A stretch of DNA of 16,498 nucleotides from Sulfuricurvum sp. GTDB taxonomy: Bacteria > Campylobacterota > Campylobacteria > Campylobacterales > Sulfurimonadaceae. The translations under genes were made by a program, and so were the position numbers. Location: contig DZBC01000018.1 of NCBI GenBank assembly GCA_022729835.1, positions 1-16,498 on the forward strand. The letters run 5' to 3'. Shown in pieces: positions 8,269-15,001 of this stretch. Below the pieces are notes generated by a model. The model was given only the letters and a program-made list of their open reading frames with translations, made no database searches and had not been told where the DNA came from. The first letter of the stretch is position 1; the number at the start of each line of letters is the position of its first letter.

Positions 8269-8775
8269 TCAATATTCAAAGATGCCCGTGTTTCGAGTAT
8301 CAGCCTTGAACTGAAGGTAACGCTTATGCTCCCCAACAGAGATGCCAGCAATAATATTCCAACGCCCCTCTTTGGGTAAAGAGACTGCTTCAAAAGCATA
8401 CACCCCATCGGCAACTTTGGGCTGTTGTAGGGCAATGTCATGTTTACGTGTATCGGGCCTTGTGATGACAGCCTCAATGGTGGCATTGTTAACAGGTTGA
8501 CCGGCTTTATCTGTAAGCCGATACTTCAGCACCGTGGAGGTAACAGAGAGAGGCTCTGAAATATAGGCCAAATCATAAAGCTTATCAAACTCAATGCGCT
8601 GTTGTATAAAATCATTGACGTTTTTGTCATAAACATGATAATTTTGCAAACTATCGTCGCTTGGCTCGACTGGGTGATCAAGCGACACCACAATGGTTCC
8701 GTAAATAAGCCCGATAATCAGCACAAACGAGAGCGCAATCCCATAAGGCCATCGCATAGCTTTGTCTTTTTTCAT
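8269..8775 (-). CDS. fixH: FixH/CcoH-like cbb3 oxidase assembly membrane protein
   Basis: 168 residues with one N-terminal membrane span (WPYGIALSFVLIIGLIYGTIVVSL) after a short basic cytoplasmic end, then a periplasmic beta-rich domain. The arrangement and segments such as LKYRLTDKAGQPVNNATIEAVITRPDT and VYAFEAVSLPKEGRWNIIAGI fit the FixH family, which is needed for copper-loaded cbb3 oxidase assembly in other bacteria. The start ATG overlaps the stop of the preceding TPM-domain gene by four bases (ATGA), so translation is probably coupled. The position downstream of ccoNOQP supports the call. No ccoG, ccoI or ccoS is seen nearby. The exact family match was judged by eye. Confidence 0.72.
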   Translation of the reverse strand: MKKDKAMRWPYGIALSFVLIIGLIYGTIVVSLDHPVEPSDDSLQNYHVYDKNVNDFIQQRIEFDKLYDLAYISEPLSVTSTVLKYRLTDKAGQPVNNATIEAVITRPDTRKHDIALQQPKVADGVYAFEAVSLPKEGRWNIIAGISVGEHKRYLQFKADTRNTGIFEY

Positions 8776-9386
8776 TGACTTCTCTTTCGTCTGATATATT
8801 TTCCGCGTATAAAAAGAAAAAGCGCATAGAGAATAAACCCATAAAAGAAGACGCGCAGGACGTTAAAGACTTCTTTGTTGCTGTTCCCTGGAATACTCTC
8901 TAGCTCAACATTTTTTGCATCTGCTATCTGTTCAGCGATATCTGTGTAGCCATTTTGCACTGCCGCTGCAAATTTTTCTGCGGTCGTCGCTTTTTTGGCT
9001 TTCATCGTCAAGATAGGCAAAATAGTGCCACTATTGGGAAAAGGGCTCAATATTTGGGATTTGTCAAAAGCTTCATAAAGCTCAATCGGACGCGCCAATA
9101 TGTCAATTTGCTTGTCATTTTCAGAAAGCATTAAAACCACAGCCGGTTCTGCCAATTCCTGCATAATCACTTTTTCATAATCGACAATCGACATTCCTTC
9201 AGGAAGCTCTTTGAGTACTACCGCGTAAAGCCCTATGCCAGTTTTTTCCTGTAGCTCTTTACCGATTTTGTCCAATTCCTGATTGACAGAATCGATAAAA
9301 ATTACTTCATCTCGATGCATGTGGCCGGCATATAAAATAGAAGAGTAGAGAAGGATGAGGGCCGCCAGCCCTCGTGTGATCTTCAA
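8772..9386 (-). CDS. TPM-domain (YgcG-like) membrane-anchored protein of the cco operon
   Basis: 204 residues: a signal peptide (MKITRGLAALILLYSSILYAG), a periplasmic domain, and a C-terminal membrane span (FNVLRVFFYGFILYALFLFI) with a basic end (RGKYIRRKRSQ). The domain reads DSVNQELDKIGKELQEKTGIGLYAVVLKELPEGMSIVDYEKVIMQEL then AVVLMLSENDKQIDILARP, which fits a divergent TPM domain. The start is TTG at 9386, chosen because a good AAGGTG ribosome-binding site lies seven bases ahead, overlapping the stop of the 33-residue peptide gene. The next ATG would remove the signal peptide. It overlaps fixH by four bases. TPM proteins elsewhere assist membrane complexes (for example photosystem II repair), so a role in cbb3 oxidase maturation is a reasonable but untested inference. 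Confidence 0.68.
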   Translation of the reverse strand: MKITRGLAALILLYSSILYAGHMHRDEVIFIDSVNQELDKIGKELQEKTGIGLYAVVLKELPEGMSIVDYEKVIMQELAEPAVVLMLSENDKQIDILARPIELYEAFDKSQILSPFPNSGTILPILTMKAKKATTAEKFAAAVQNGYTDIAEQIADAKNVELESIPGNSNKEVFNVLRVFFYGFILYALFLFIRGKYIRRKRSQ

Positions 9387-9395
9387 TGAAGCACC

Positions 9396-9497
9396 TTAAC
9401 CAATAAAAAGATGGTTAGGTGTAAAAACAGACCAAAGCGTCACAGCTGCACTCACTACAAGTGCAAATGTGATGACAAAATTCATATCAAACTTCAT
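9396..9497 (-). CDS. 33-residue single-span membrane peptide (hypothetical)
   Basis: A short gene that usual length cut-offs would miss. It encodes MKFDMNFVITFALVVSAA and continues to VTLWSVFTPNHLFIG, with one hydrophobic span over about residues 6-26. Evidence that it is translated: AAGGA lies six bases before its ATG, placed directly after the DUF4006 stop, and the ribosome-binding site of the next gene overlaps its stop (TAAGG). It therefore fills the 120-base gap in a run where genes are otherwise packed end to end. I do not recognise the family. By size and place it could be a minor subunit or assembly peptide of the cbb3 oxidase, like other tiny oxidase-associated peptides. Confidence 0.62.
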   Translation of the reverse strand: MKFDMNFVITFALVVSAAVTLWSVFTPNHLFIG

Positions 9498-9506
9498 TAT
9501 GTATCC

Positions 9507-9713
9507 TTATTTTACGACTTTGTAATGGTTCACATTTTCAGTGCTGATCATCTTGATTTCTTTTGGATTTTCAAGCACATAGTATGTCTCTGAGTTGGCC
9601 TGCTGTACATTTAAACCCCAAACGGTCAAAACAGCCAAGATGCCTAGCAACAACGCTGTTGCAATAAGCATCCCCGTAATCCCGTCAAATGCGAAAATAC
9701 TGCGATTATCCAT
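9507..9713 (-). CDS. DUF4006 family small membrane protein
   Basis: 68 residues with one membrane span (GMLIATALLLGILAVLTVWGLNVQQA) after a short cytoplasmic start containing SIFAFDGITG, and a soluble tail of about 30 residues. It matches, from memory, the DUF4006 family, which in Campylobacterota lies directly after ccoP. It starts 12 bases after ccoP with an AGGAG site six bases ahead of the ATG. The function is unknown. Size, topology and fixed position suggest an accessory or assembly factor of the cbb3 oxidase. Confidence 0.78.
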   Translation of the reverse strand: MDNRSIFAFDGITGMLIATALLLGILAVLTVWGLNVQQANSETYYVLENPKEIKMISTENVNHYKVVK

Positions 9714-9725
9714 AGTTATCTCCTA

Positions 9726-10634
9726 TTACTTGCTCAAGCTGGTGACGTAGGCACCGACTGCTTTGATTTGTTGTTCATTTAGAAGATCAAACGCTGGCAT
9801 AGCCCCGATAGCACCTTTTTTACCGTGTTTGAGCACTGTTGCTACCAACTCGGGATTGAAATCAGCAATGCTAGGCGCAACAAACTCCATGCCTTTGCCA
9901 TCACTACCATGACACGCAGCACATGTACCTTGGAACACATCTTCTCCAGCACCCTTCATACCGTTGGCGACGTATTTTGATACTGTAGCAATCTCTGCAT
10001 CAGTAATCAAAGCTCCAGTGTTCATATTGAATAGTCCGTTACGATCAGGCATAGGTGCAGCATAGCCCAAATTGTTAGCACCATTCATGATCGCGTGACG
10101 TACACCATTTTCTTCAATACGCTTGTTTAGATTAGCCGCTTTGCCATCAATACCGTCTGCTGCAAGGCCATGACACTGAGAACACTGAACAATAAAGACA
10201 GACTCACCCATTTTTACTAATGTTTGCATATCCATATTGGCATGTTTGCCAGCAAATTCGGAATCATGAATGGCTACTTCTTCATTGTACTCACCAATTT
10301 GTGAATAAGCGTTGAGCGGATAGCCTACAAGATAGTACCAAACTGCCCAAATCGTTGTGGCAAGAAAGAGCAGAGCCCAACCCATTGGAAGCTCATTTTT
10401 ATATTCACCGATTCCGTCCCAATTCTCATCTGCCAAGTCACCGCCGGCTTTCTCTTCTTGAATCTGACGTACATACTTAATTGACACGAAGATAGCGATT
10501 ACAGCCGTTGCCAACGCACCAAGCATCGCCAAAGAACCCATCGTATCGTTTGCGCCAATGTCACCACCGGCCATCATCCATGTAATCCCCATCAAAATGG
10601 CGACAAATATGGCTCCACCAATCCACAACTTCAT
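9726..10634 (-). CDS. ccoP: cbb3-type cytochrome c oxidase diheme subunit III
   Basis: Membrane-bound diheme cytochrome c that passes electrons from soluble cytochrome c to CcoO and CcoN. 302 residues from ATG 10634, chosen because AGGAGG precedes it at the right spacing. A further in-frame start at 10682 lies inside ccoQ and gives only an implausible basic extension. Two heme-binding motifs are present: C151SQCH and C238AACH, each in a cytochrome c domain with a downstream methionine (PMPDRNG; AMPAFD). The N-terminal part has three hydrophobic segments (about 3-19, 30-50 and 84-105). The middle holds the conserved ENWDGIGEYKNELPMGWALLFL stretch. The start follows the ccoQ stop by one base. 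Confidence 0.95.
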   Translation of the reverse strand: MKLWIGGAIFVAILMGITWMMAGGDIGANDTMGSLAMLGALATAVIAIFVSIKYVRQIQEEKAGGDLADENWDGIGEYKNELPMGWALLFLATTIWAVWYYLVGYPLNAYSQIGEYNEEVAIHDSEFAGKHANMDMQTLVKMGESVFIVQCSQCHGLAADGIDGKAANLNKRIEENGVRHAIMNGANNLGYAAPMPDRNGLFNMNTGALITDAEIATVSKYVANGMKGAGEDVFQGTCAACHGSDGKGMEFVAPSIADFNPELVATVLKHGKKGAIGAMPAFDLLNEQQIKAVGAYVTSLSK

Positions 10635-10635
10635 A

Positions 10636-10851
10636 CTATACCTCCTCTTTCTTCGTCTCGTCTTTTTTCGAAACGGTTTCAACCGGCTTATCGGTCAATT
10701 CATCGTTCAGAGCGATATTGGCATACTTCTCGTAGTCACGTGTCCCTTTTTTTTCACTGCTGTATAAATGGTAAATGTACCCATAAAGCACCATTACCAA
10801 AAAAGCGGTAAAACCGAAATAGGCGTACGCCTGAATCTGTCCAATATCCAC
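10636..10851 (-). CDS. ccoQ: cbb3-type cytochrome c oxidase subunit CcoQ/FixQ
   Basis: 71-residue single-span protein (YAYFGFTAFLVMVLYGYIYHLY) with a long charged cytoplasmic tail rich in lysine and glutamate. CcoQ stabilises the CcoNO-CcoP assembly in other bacteria. The start is GTG at 10851, with GAGGA just upstream and overlapping the end of ccoO. No earlier ATG is available in frame. It sits between ccoO and ccoP as expected for the ccoNOQP order. Its sequence is poorly conserved in the family, so the call rests on position, size and topology. Confidence 0.88.
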   Translation of the reverse strand: MDIGQIQAYAYFGFTAFLVMVLYGYIYHLYSSEKKGTRDYEKYANIALNDELTDKPVETVSKKDETKKEEV

Positions 10852-10863
10852 CCGATTCCTCGC

Positions 10864-11556
10864 TTACTTCAGACTGTTCAGGTACGCAATCAGCGCAACA
10901 ATCTCTGGAATTTTTCCGGATGCAACCATATCTTTGACATCCTGATTTTTCATATCTGCGGCAATCACTTTAGCATCTGCAAGCGCTTCAGCTTTTGCAG
11001 CATCAAGAGATGCACCCATCATAACGATCTCAGTAGAACCGTCTTTCATGGGAATAGGTTTGTTATATGGAACATTGAACACTTTGTTCACTGTGACTTG
11101 CTCTGCGTATGCCGTATCAACATCTGCTTCGTTCGCAAACATCCAACGGTAAGCAGGCATGATCGAACCTGGTATAACACCAGAGGGATCCCACATATGA
11201 TTTTCGTGCCAATCCGTTGTACGAACGTTACCGATACGCATCAAATCGGGACCTGTACGCTTAGATCCCCAAAGGAATGGACGGTCATAGGCATATTCAC
11301 CACTGAGGCTGTAAGTGCCATAGCGATCTGTCTCAGATTTAAACGGACGAATAAGCTGAGAATGGCAAGCATTACAGCTATTTTTAATGTAAACATGGCG
11401 ACCAGCCAATTCAAGTGTTGAATACGGCTTGGTTCCAATGGTTGGACGAGAAGCTTCCGCAAAGTTAGGAAGAATCTCAACAAGACCTGCAAACGCAATG
11501 GTGACAAATACAGCGACCGCAAAAAAGAACGGATGTTTTTCTAGCCAATGAAACAT
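10864..11556 (-). CDS. ccoO: cbb3-type cytochrome c oxidase monoheme subunit II
   Basis: Membrane-anchored monoheme cytochrome c carrying electrons from CcoP to the catalytic subunit. 230 residues with an N-terminal anchor (FFFAVAVFVTIAFAGLVEILP), the heme motif C61NACH, and the probable axial methionine M133 in IPGSIMPAYRW. The stretch YIKNSCNACHSQLIRPFKSETDRYG is highly characteristic of the family, as is DRPFLWGSKRTGPDLMRIG. Start at 11556 with AGGAGGG eight bases ahead, close behind ccoN. Confidence 0.97.
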   Translation of the reverse strand: MFHWLEKHPFFFAVAVFVTIAFAGLVEILPNFAEASRPTIGTKPYSTLELAGRHVYIKNSCNACHSQLIRPFKSETDRYGTYSLSGEYAYDRPFLWGSKRTGPDLMRIGNVRTTDWHENHMWDPSGVIPGSIMPAYRWMFANEADVDTAYAEQVTVNKVFNVPYNKPIPMKDGSTEIVMMGASLDAAKAEALADAKVIAADMKNQDVKDMVASGKIPEIVALIAYLNSLK

Positions 11557-11573
11557 ATTATGATCCCTCCTTT

Positions 11574-13052
11574 TTATGCGCCCATAGGCGAAGTGTTTTG
11601 CATTTGTGACTCTTCAACGCGCTTAGCAGCGGTCATAGTCATAAACATATTGTAAGCAAACATGAACACACCGATCAAGTAGAGTGTTCCGCCAACAGCA
11701 CGAATAGTGTAGTATGGATGCAATACCGTTACCGTGTCGATGAATGAGTAAGCAAGGTTACCAAATTCATCATGGGCACGCCACATCATCCCTTGAGTGA
11801 TACCCGCAATCCACATAGAGGTGAAGTAGAGTACAACACCAAGAGTTTGGATCCAGAACTGAGTGTTCATCAAAGATTTGGAATAAATTTCACGCTTGAA
11901 CACACGTGGAGCCATATGGAACAGTGCAGCAAAAATCATAAATGCAACCCATCCAAGAACGCCGTCGTGTACGTGACCTACGATCCAGTCTGTAAAGTGT
12001 GCCAAAGCATTGACCGATTTGATCGCTTGGATTGGACCCTCAAGAGTAGAGAACATATAAAACGTAGACGCGAGGACCATGAATTTGATCAGAGGATTGC
12101 TCGCAACCTGATTCCACTCACCCTTCATCGTCAAAAGCATGTTGATAGCAGAACCCCAAGAAGGCAGGATCAGTACAACGGAGAAAACAGAACCCATAGT
12201 CTGCATCCAGTCTGGAACAGTAGAGTATACAAGGTGGTGCCCGCCCGCCCAAAGATAGACAAACATCAGACCCCAGAATGACAACAATGAAAGTTTGTAA
12301 GAATATACTGCCTGACCAGACTCTTTAGGCAAGAAGTAGTAGATCATCGCAACAATCGGTGTCGTAAATACAAACGCGACCGCATTGTGACCAAACCACC
12401 ACTGCACTAGAGCGTCATTAGTTCCTGAGTACATAGAGACTGAGTGCCATACAGAGCCGACGCCGGCAACGAAATATGTAGGTACTGACATATTGTTGAA
12501 CAGATAGAGCATCGCTACCGCCAAGAATGCTGCGATGTAATACCAAATAGAGATGTACAGTGATTTTTCACGGCGAATACCGATCAAACCAAAAATACTA
12601 ACCCCCCACAATACCCATACCACAACGACACCAAGGTCGATCGGCCATTCAAATTCAGCGTACTCTTTTGATTGTGTTAAACCCAGAAGTAGTGAAACTA
12701 CTACGGCGGCGACCACAATGATATACAGAATAAACTGGAGTTTGCCGATGAACATCAAAAATGGCGATTCAGCCATTGACACTTTTAAGACACGCTGACC
12801 GACATAATACCATGTCGCCATAATACCGCTAACCGTAAATCCGTATGCTACTGCATCTGTATGCAACGGTCGAAGACGACTGAAGTTAGTATATTCTGCC
12901 AACCCCTCACCAAGCATCAAGTTCACACCCGGAAACGCCAGTTCCCATGCAAGAATTACTCCTACAAGCATACCGACTACACCCAAGACTATTGTCGCGA
13001 TCATAAACCATTTCGCAACCGTATAGTCATACTCTAATGGACGATTCTCCAT
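11574..13052 (-). CDS. ccoN: cbb3-type cytochrome c oxidase catalytic subunit I
   Basis: Reduces oxygen to water at the heme b3-CuB centre and pumps protons. This is the high-affinity terminal oxidase used at low oxygen. The 492-residue protein has about twelve hydrophobic spans. Ligands read directly: H64 (LHTDAVAYGF) and H362 for low-spin heme b, H360 for heme b3 (GHVHDGV), and CuB ligands H222 (WWFGHNAVAF), H272 and H273 (GGHHLVY). Y266 stands six residues before H272, matching the tyrosine cross-linked to the CuB histidine in cbb3 enzymes. Start at 13052 with AAAGGAGG six bases ahead. It is the first gene of the long run and follows a regulatory gap. Confidence 0.98.
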   Translation of the reverse strand: MENRPLEYDYTVAKWFMIATIVLGVVGMLVGVILAWELAFPGVNLMLGEGLAEYTNFSRLRPLHTDAVAYGFTVSGIMATWYYVGQRVLKVSMAESPFLMFIGKLQFILYIIVVAAVVVSLLLGLTQSKEYAEFEWPIDLGVVVVWVLWGVSIFGLIGIRREKSLYISIWYYIAAFLAVAMLYLFNNMSVPTYFVAGVGSVWHSVSMYSGTNDALVQWWFGHNAVAFVFTTPIVAMIYYFLPKESGQAVYSYKLSLLSFWGLMFVYLWAGGHHLVYSTVPDWMQTMGSVFSVVLILPSWGSAINMLLTMKGEWNQVASNPLIKFMVLASTFYMFSTLEGPIQAIKSVNALAHFTDWIVGHVHDGVLGWVAFMIFAALFHMAPRVFKREIYSKSLMNTQFWIQTLGVVLYFTSMWIAGITQGMMWRAHDEFGNLAYSFIDTVTVLHPYYTIRAVGGTLYLIGVFMFAYNMFMTMTAAKRVEESQMQNTSPMGA

Positions 13053-13102
13053 ATACAGCCTCCTTTAGATTCAAAGCATAAAAGTCTCTCACCAAGACTA
13101 AT

Positions 13103-13166
13103 AAACGCCATAATAGTATCAATGACAGCTTTTAAAAAGTCTTAAATTGTTAAGTTTTCTTAACAA
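13103..13166 (-). promoter_or_regulatory. ccoN promoter region with CRP/FNR-like palindromes
   Basis: A -10-like TATTAT lies at 13115-13110, about 60 bases before ccoN. Upstream is a perfect inverted repeat with eight-base arms, TTGTTAAG (13147-13154) and CTTAACAA (13159-13166), around TTTT. A second repeat, CTTAA-ATTG-TTAAG (13141-13154), shares its right arm. The inner TTAAG-N4-CTTAA has the 5-N4-5 geometry of CRP/FNR-family sites. An FNR-like half site TTGAT (13122-13118) touches the -10. The regulator is unknown. Confidence 0.5.
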
Positions 13167-13236
13167 AGACGATTTAATCGATAATATTTAAGGATAATTT
13201 AAAAATTGTGTGTATATTTGAAACATGAAAGATATT

Positions 13237-13256
13237 TGACCGCCATATGGCGATCT
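13237..13256 (-). terminator. Possible weak terminator hairpin after carA
   Basis: On the minus strand GATCGCC and GGCGGTC pair (seven pairs, one G-U) around an ATAT loop, 12 bases after the carA stop. The core CGCCATATGGCG (13241-13252) is a perfect palindrome. Only a mixed AAATATCTTTC follows, so intrinsic termination would be inefficient. It could instead be a protein-binding site or a 3'-end stabiliser. Confidence 0.35.
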
Positions 13257-13267
13257 AAATTTTCTGG

Positions 13268-14392
13268 TTAATTGGTCTGAAGCAGAGAAAGAAACTCAGA
13301 AAAAATATAGCGGCTCTCTTTGGGACCGGGACTTGATTCGGGATGATGCTGCACCGAGAATATCGGGCTATCTTTGTAGCGTAACCCCTCGATGGTGTTA
13401 TCAAAGAGATTGACGTGGGTCACGTCTGCAATCTCCATGATCGAGTCAGGCACGTTGTAATTGTGGTTTTGGGCAGTGATCTCTACCACGCCGTTAACTA
13501 GATTTTTTACGGGATGATTGCCGCCATGATGACCAAACTTAAGTTTATAAGTATCATGACCATGCGAGATAGAGAGGAGTTGATGCCCTAAACAGATACC
13601 AAAGATCGGCATCTTGGCGGCAATCAGCTTTCTAATCTGCTCATGCTCTTTCGTCAAAACCAGCGGGTCTCCGGGGCCGTTGGACAAAAAAACTCCGTCA
13701 ATCTCTCCGGCGCTTTTGCGCTGAATCAGGGTGTCTGCATCAAAGTCGTTGGGAAGCACCTCTACATGTAAGCCCGACTGAGTCAATTCGTTAAGGATGT
13801 TGCGCTTGATCCCAAAATCGATTGCAACGATTTTGGCTTTAGGTTGCGGAGCTTCGTTGTAGCAAAACTGTACCGGATCATATACTCCATACTGATGCAC
13901 ATAAGCGCTTTTGGTGCTCACCTCTTGAATATAGTTGATCTCCTCAATGCGCGGTGCTTCATCAAGCATACGCGCAAGGGTTTCGCGGTCGCTGATCGTC
14001 GCGGAAGCGATCATCATCATCGAGCCCTCTTTGCGGATCATCTTGGTCAAAAAGCGTGTATCTACATCACATAGCCCCATCACGCCTTGCTCTTTGAGAA
14101 AAGCAACCAGAGACGCTTCCGCGCGGAAACTAGAGTAACGTTTCTGATACTGCCGCACGATGATGCCCTTGGCAAAAGCGCCAGCACTCTCCATATCTTG
14201 ATCATTGACCCCAACATTACCGATCTCAGGCATCGTAAATGTCACGAACTGCCCCGCATATGAAGGATCGGAGATGATCTCCTGATAGCCGCTCATTGAG
14301 GTATTAAAAACAATCTCACCGACTGCCGTGATGTCAGCGCCAAAACTCTTCGCTTCAAGTAGCGTGCCATTTTCAAGGTAGATCCATGCCAT
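13268..14392 (-). CDS. carA: Carbamoyl phosphate synthase small (glutaminase) subunit
   Basis: Releases ammonia from glutamine for carbamoyl phosphate synthesis, feeding arginine and pyrimidine pathways. The 374 residues are the usual length. The N-terminal CarA domain includes GEIVFNTSMSGYQEIISDPSYAGQ and GLCDVDTR. The class-I glutamine amidotransferase domain has FLSNGPGDP, the nucleophile C267 in GICLGHQ, and H350/E352 in QHHPE. The start ATG shares one base with the DUF507 stop (TAATG), pointing to coupled translation. The large subunit gene carB is not next to it, as is common in Campylobacterota. Confidence 0.97.
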   Translation of the reverse strand: MAWIYLENGTLLEAKSFGADITAVGEIVFNTSMSGYQEIISDPSYAGQFVTFTMPEIGNVGVNDQDMESAGAFAKGIIVRQYQKRYSSFRAEASLVAFLKEQGVMGLCDVDTRFLTKMIRKEGSMMMIASATISDRETLARMLDEAPRIEEINYIQEVSTKSAYVHQYGVYDPVQFCYNEAPQPKAKIVAIDFGIKRNILNELTQSGLHVEVLPNDFDADTLIQRKSAGEIDGVFLSNGPGDPLVLTKEHEQIRKLIAAKMPIFGICLGHQLLSISHGHDTYKLKFGHHGGNHPVKNLVNGVVEITAQNHNYNVPDSIMEIADVTHVNLFDNTIEGLRYKDSPIFSVQHHPESSPGPKESRYIFSEFLSLLQTN

Positions 14393-14943
14393 TACGCCAT
14401 TCCTCTTCGTGTCAGCTCTTCTTTATAAAGTTTCTCATGCATGATGTCATACTCATCAGTCCCTGGGATCAACTGGCGCTTGTAGGAACGCAACCGCTCC
14501 GAAACAGCCTGCTCAATCTCCCCTGTATCAGCAATGTAGCCCGTCATCGAGTCAAAAATGACATTTTTGATACGATTTTCACTAACATCATAATTGATCA
14601 GATCCTCTTCGTAGAGTGCATCAAGAATTTGGTGGGCCAAATCGGAATAGCGATCCTCATAGGAGAGGATTACCCCGTACTCCTCCGCCAATTTTTTCTT
14701 GATCATAAAGAAGAGCTGGCGTTCATCCGCAAGATAAAAGTCGATCTCCGCTTCGTTGTCAGTAACGATCGAATTGACACGTGCCTCAAGCGCAATCTCT
14801 TTTTTGACGCTTTTTTCGATGATTTTCTGAGCTTCCGCAGCCACGCGCTCCAAGCCCGAAGTCATCATCACCATGCCGCTTTTATTGAGATCGACCGCAA
14901 CTTTGCTGGCGAGATGTGGGACATGATTCAAAGTAATTTTCAT
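14392..14943 (-). CDS. DUF507 family protein
   Basis: 183 residues, acidic and largely helical, with no signal peptide or membrane span, so probably cytoplasmic. It reads like the DUF507 family: an N-terminal MKITLNHVPHLASKVAVDLNKSG segment, then a longer half with LAEEYGVILSYEDRYSDLAHQILDALYEEDLINYDVSENRIKNVIFDSM. Length suggests two repeats of the roughly 90-residue DUF507 unit. Function is unknown. It directly precedes and overlaps carA, as in Campylobacter jejuni by memory, so it may act alongside carbamoyl phosphate synthesis, or the pairing may be historical. Confidence 0.8.
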   Translation of the reverse strand: MKITLNHVPHLASKVAVDLNKSGMVMMTSGLERVAAEAQKIIEKSVKKEIALEARVNSIVTDNEAEIDFYLADERQLFFMIKKKLAEEYGVILSYEDRYSDLAHQILDALYEEDLINYDVSENRIKNVIFDSMTGYIADTGEIEQAVSERLRSYKRQLIPGTDEYDIMHEKLYKEELTRRGMA

Positions 14944-14972
14944 CGGCTCCGCTCTGGTCTGAATTTTGGTGC

Positions 14973-14978
14973 ATTTTA
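14973..14978 (-). promoter_or_regulatory. Candidate -10 box for DUF507-carA
   Basis: TAAAAT on the minus strand, about 30 bases before the DUF507 start, preceded by a T-rich tract (GTTTTTTACC) as is typical of vegetative promoters in Campylobacterota. It lies in the 72-base gap after motE. The arms TTTTACC and GGTAAAA (14974-14980 and 14989-14995) also form an inverted repeat over it, which could be an operator. Confidence 0.38.
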
Positions 14979-15001
14979 CCCATTTAAAGGTAAAAAACTC
15001 T

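Noticed and set aside
9919..9928. ACATGTAC in ccoP as a further copy of the iterated word
   Set aside because: It shares only ACATGTA and encodes Thr-Cys of the second heme motif, so protein constraint explains it.
10768..11421. Long plus-strand open frame (217 codons) opposite ccoO
   Set aside because: It mirrors ccoO, which has clear heme motifs. The plus-strand translation is rich in Cys, His and Arg, matches no family I know, and has no supporting ribosome-binding site.
13043..13120. Possible 25-codon upstream frame (MAFISLGERLLCFESKGG...) overlapping the ccoN start
   Set aside because: It has no ribosome-binding site, its ATG falls in or next to the likely -10 region, and it overlaps the ccoN leader out of frame.
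13053..13267. Small RNA gene or riboswitch in the gap between carA and ccoN
   Set aside because: The gap shows short palindromes and promoter-like elements but no stable long structure or recognisable riboswitch motif.
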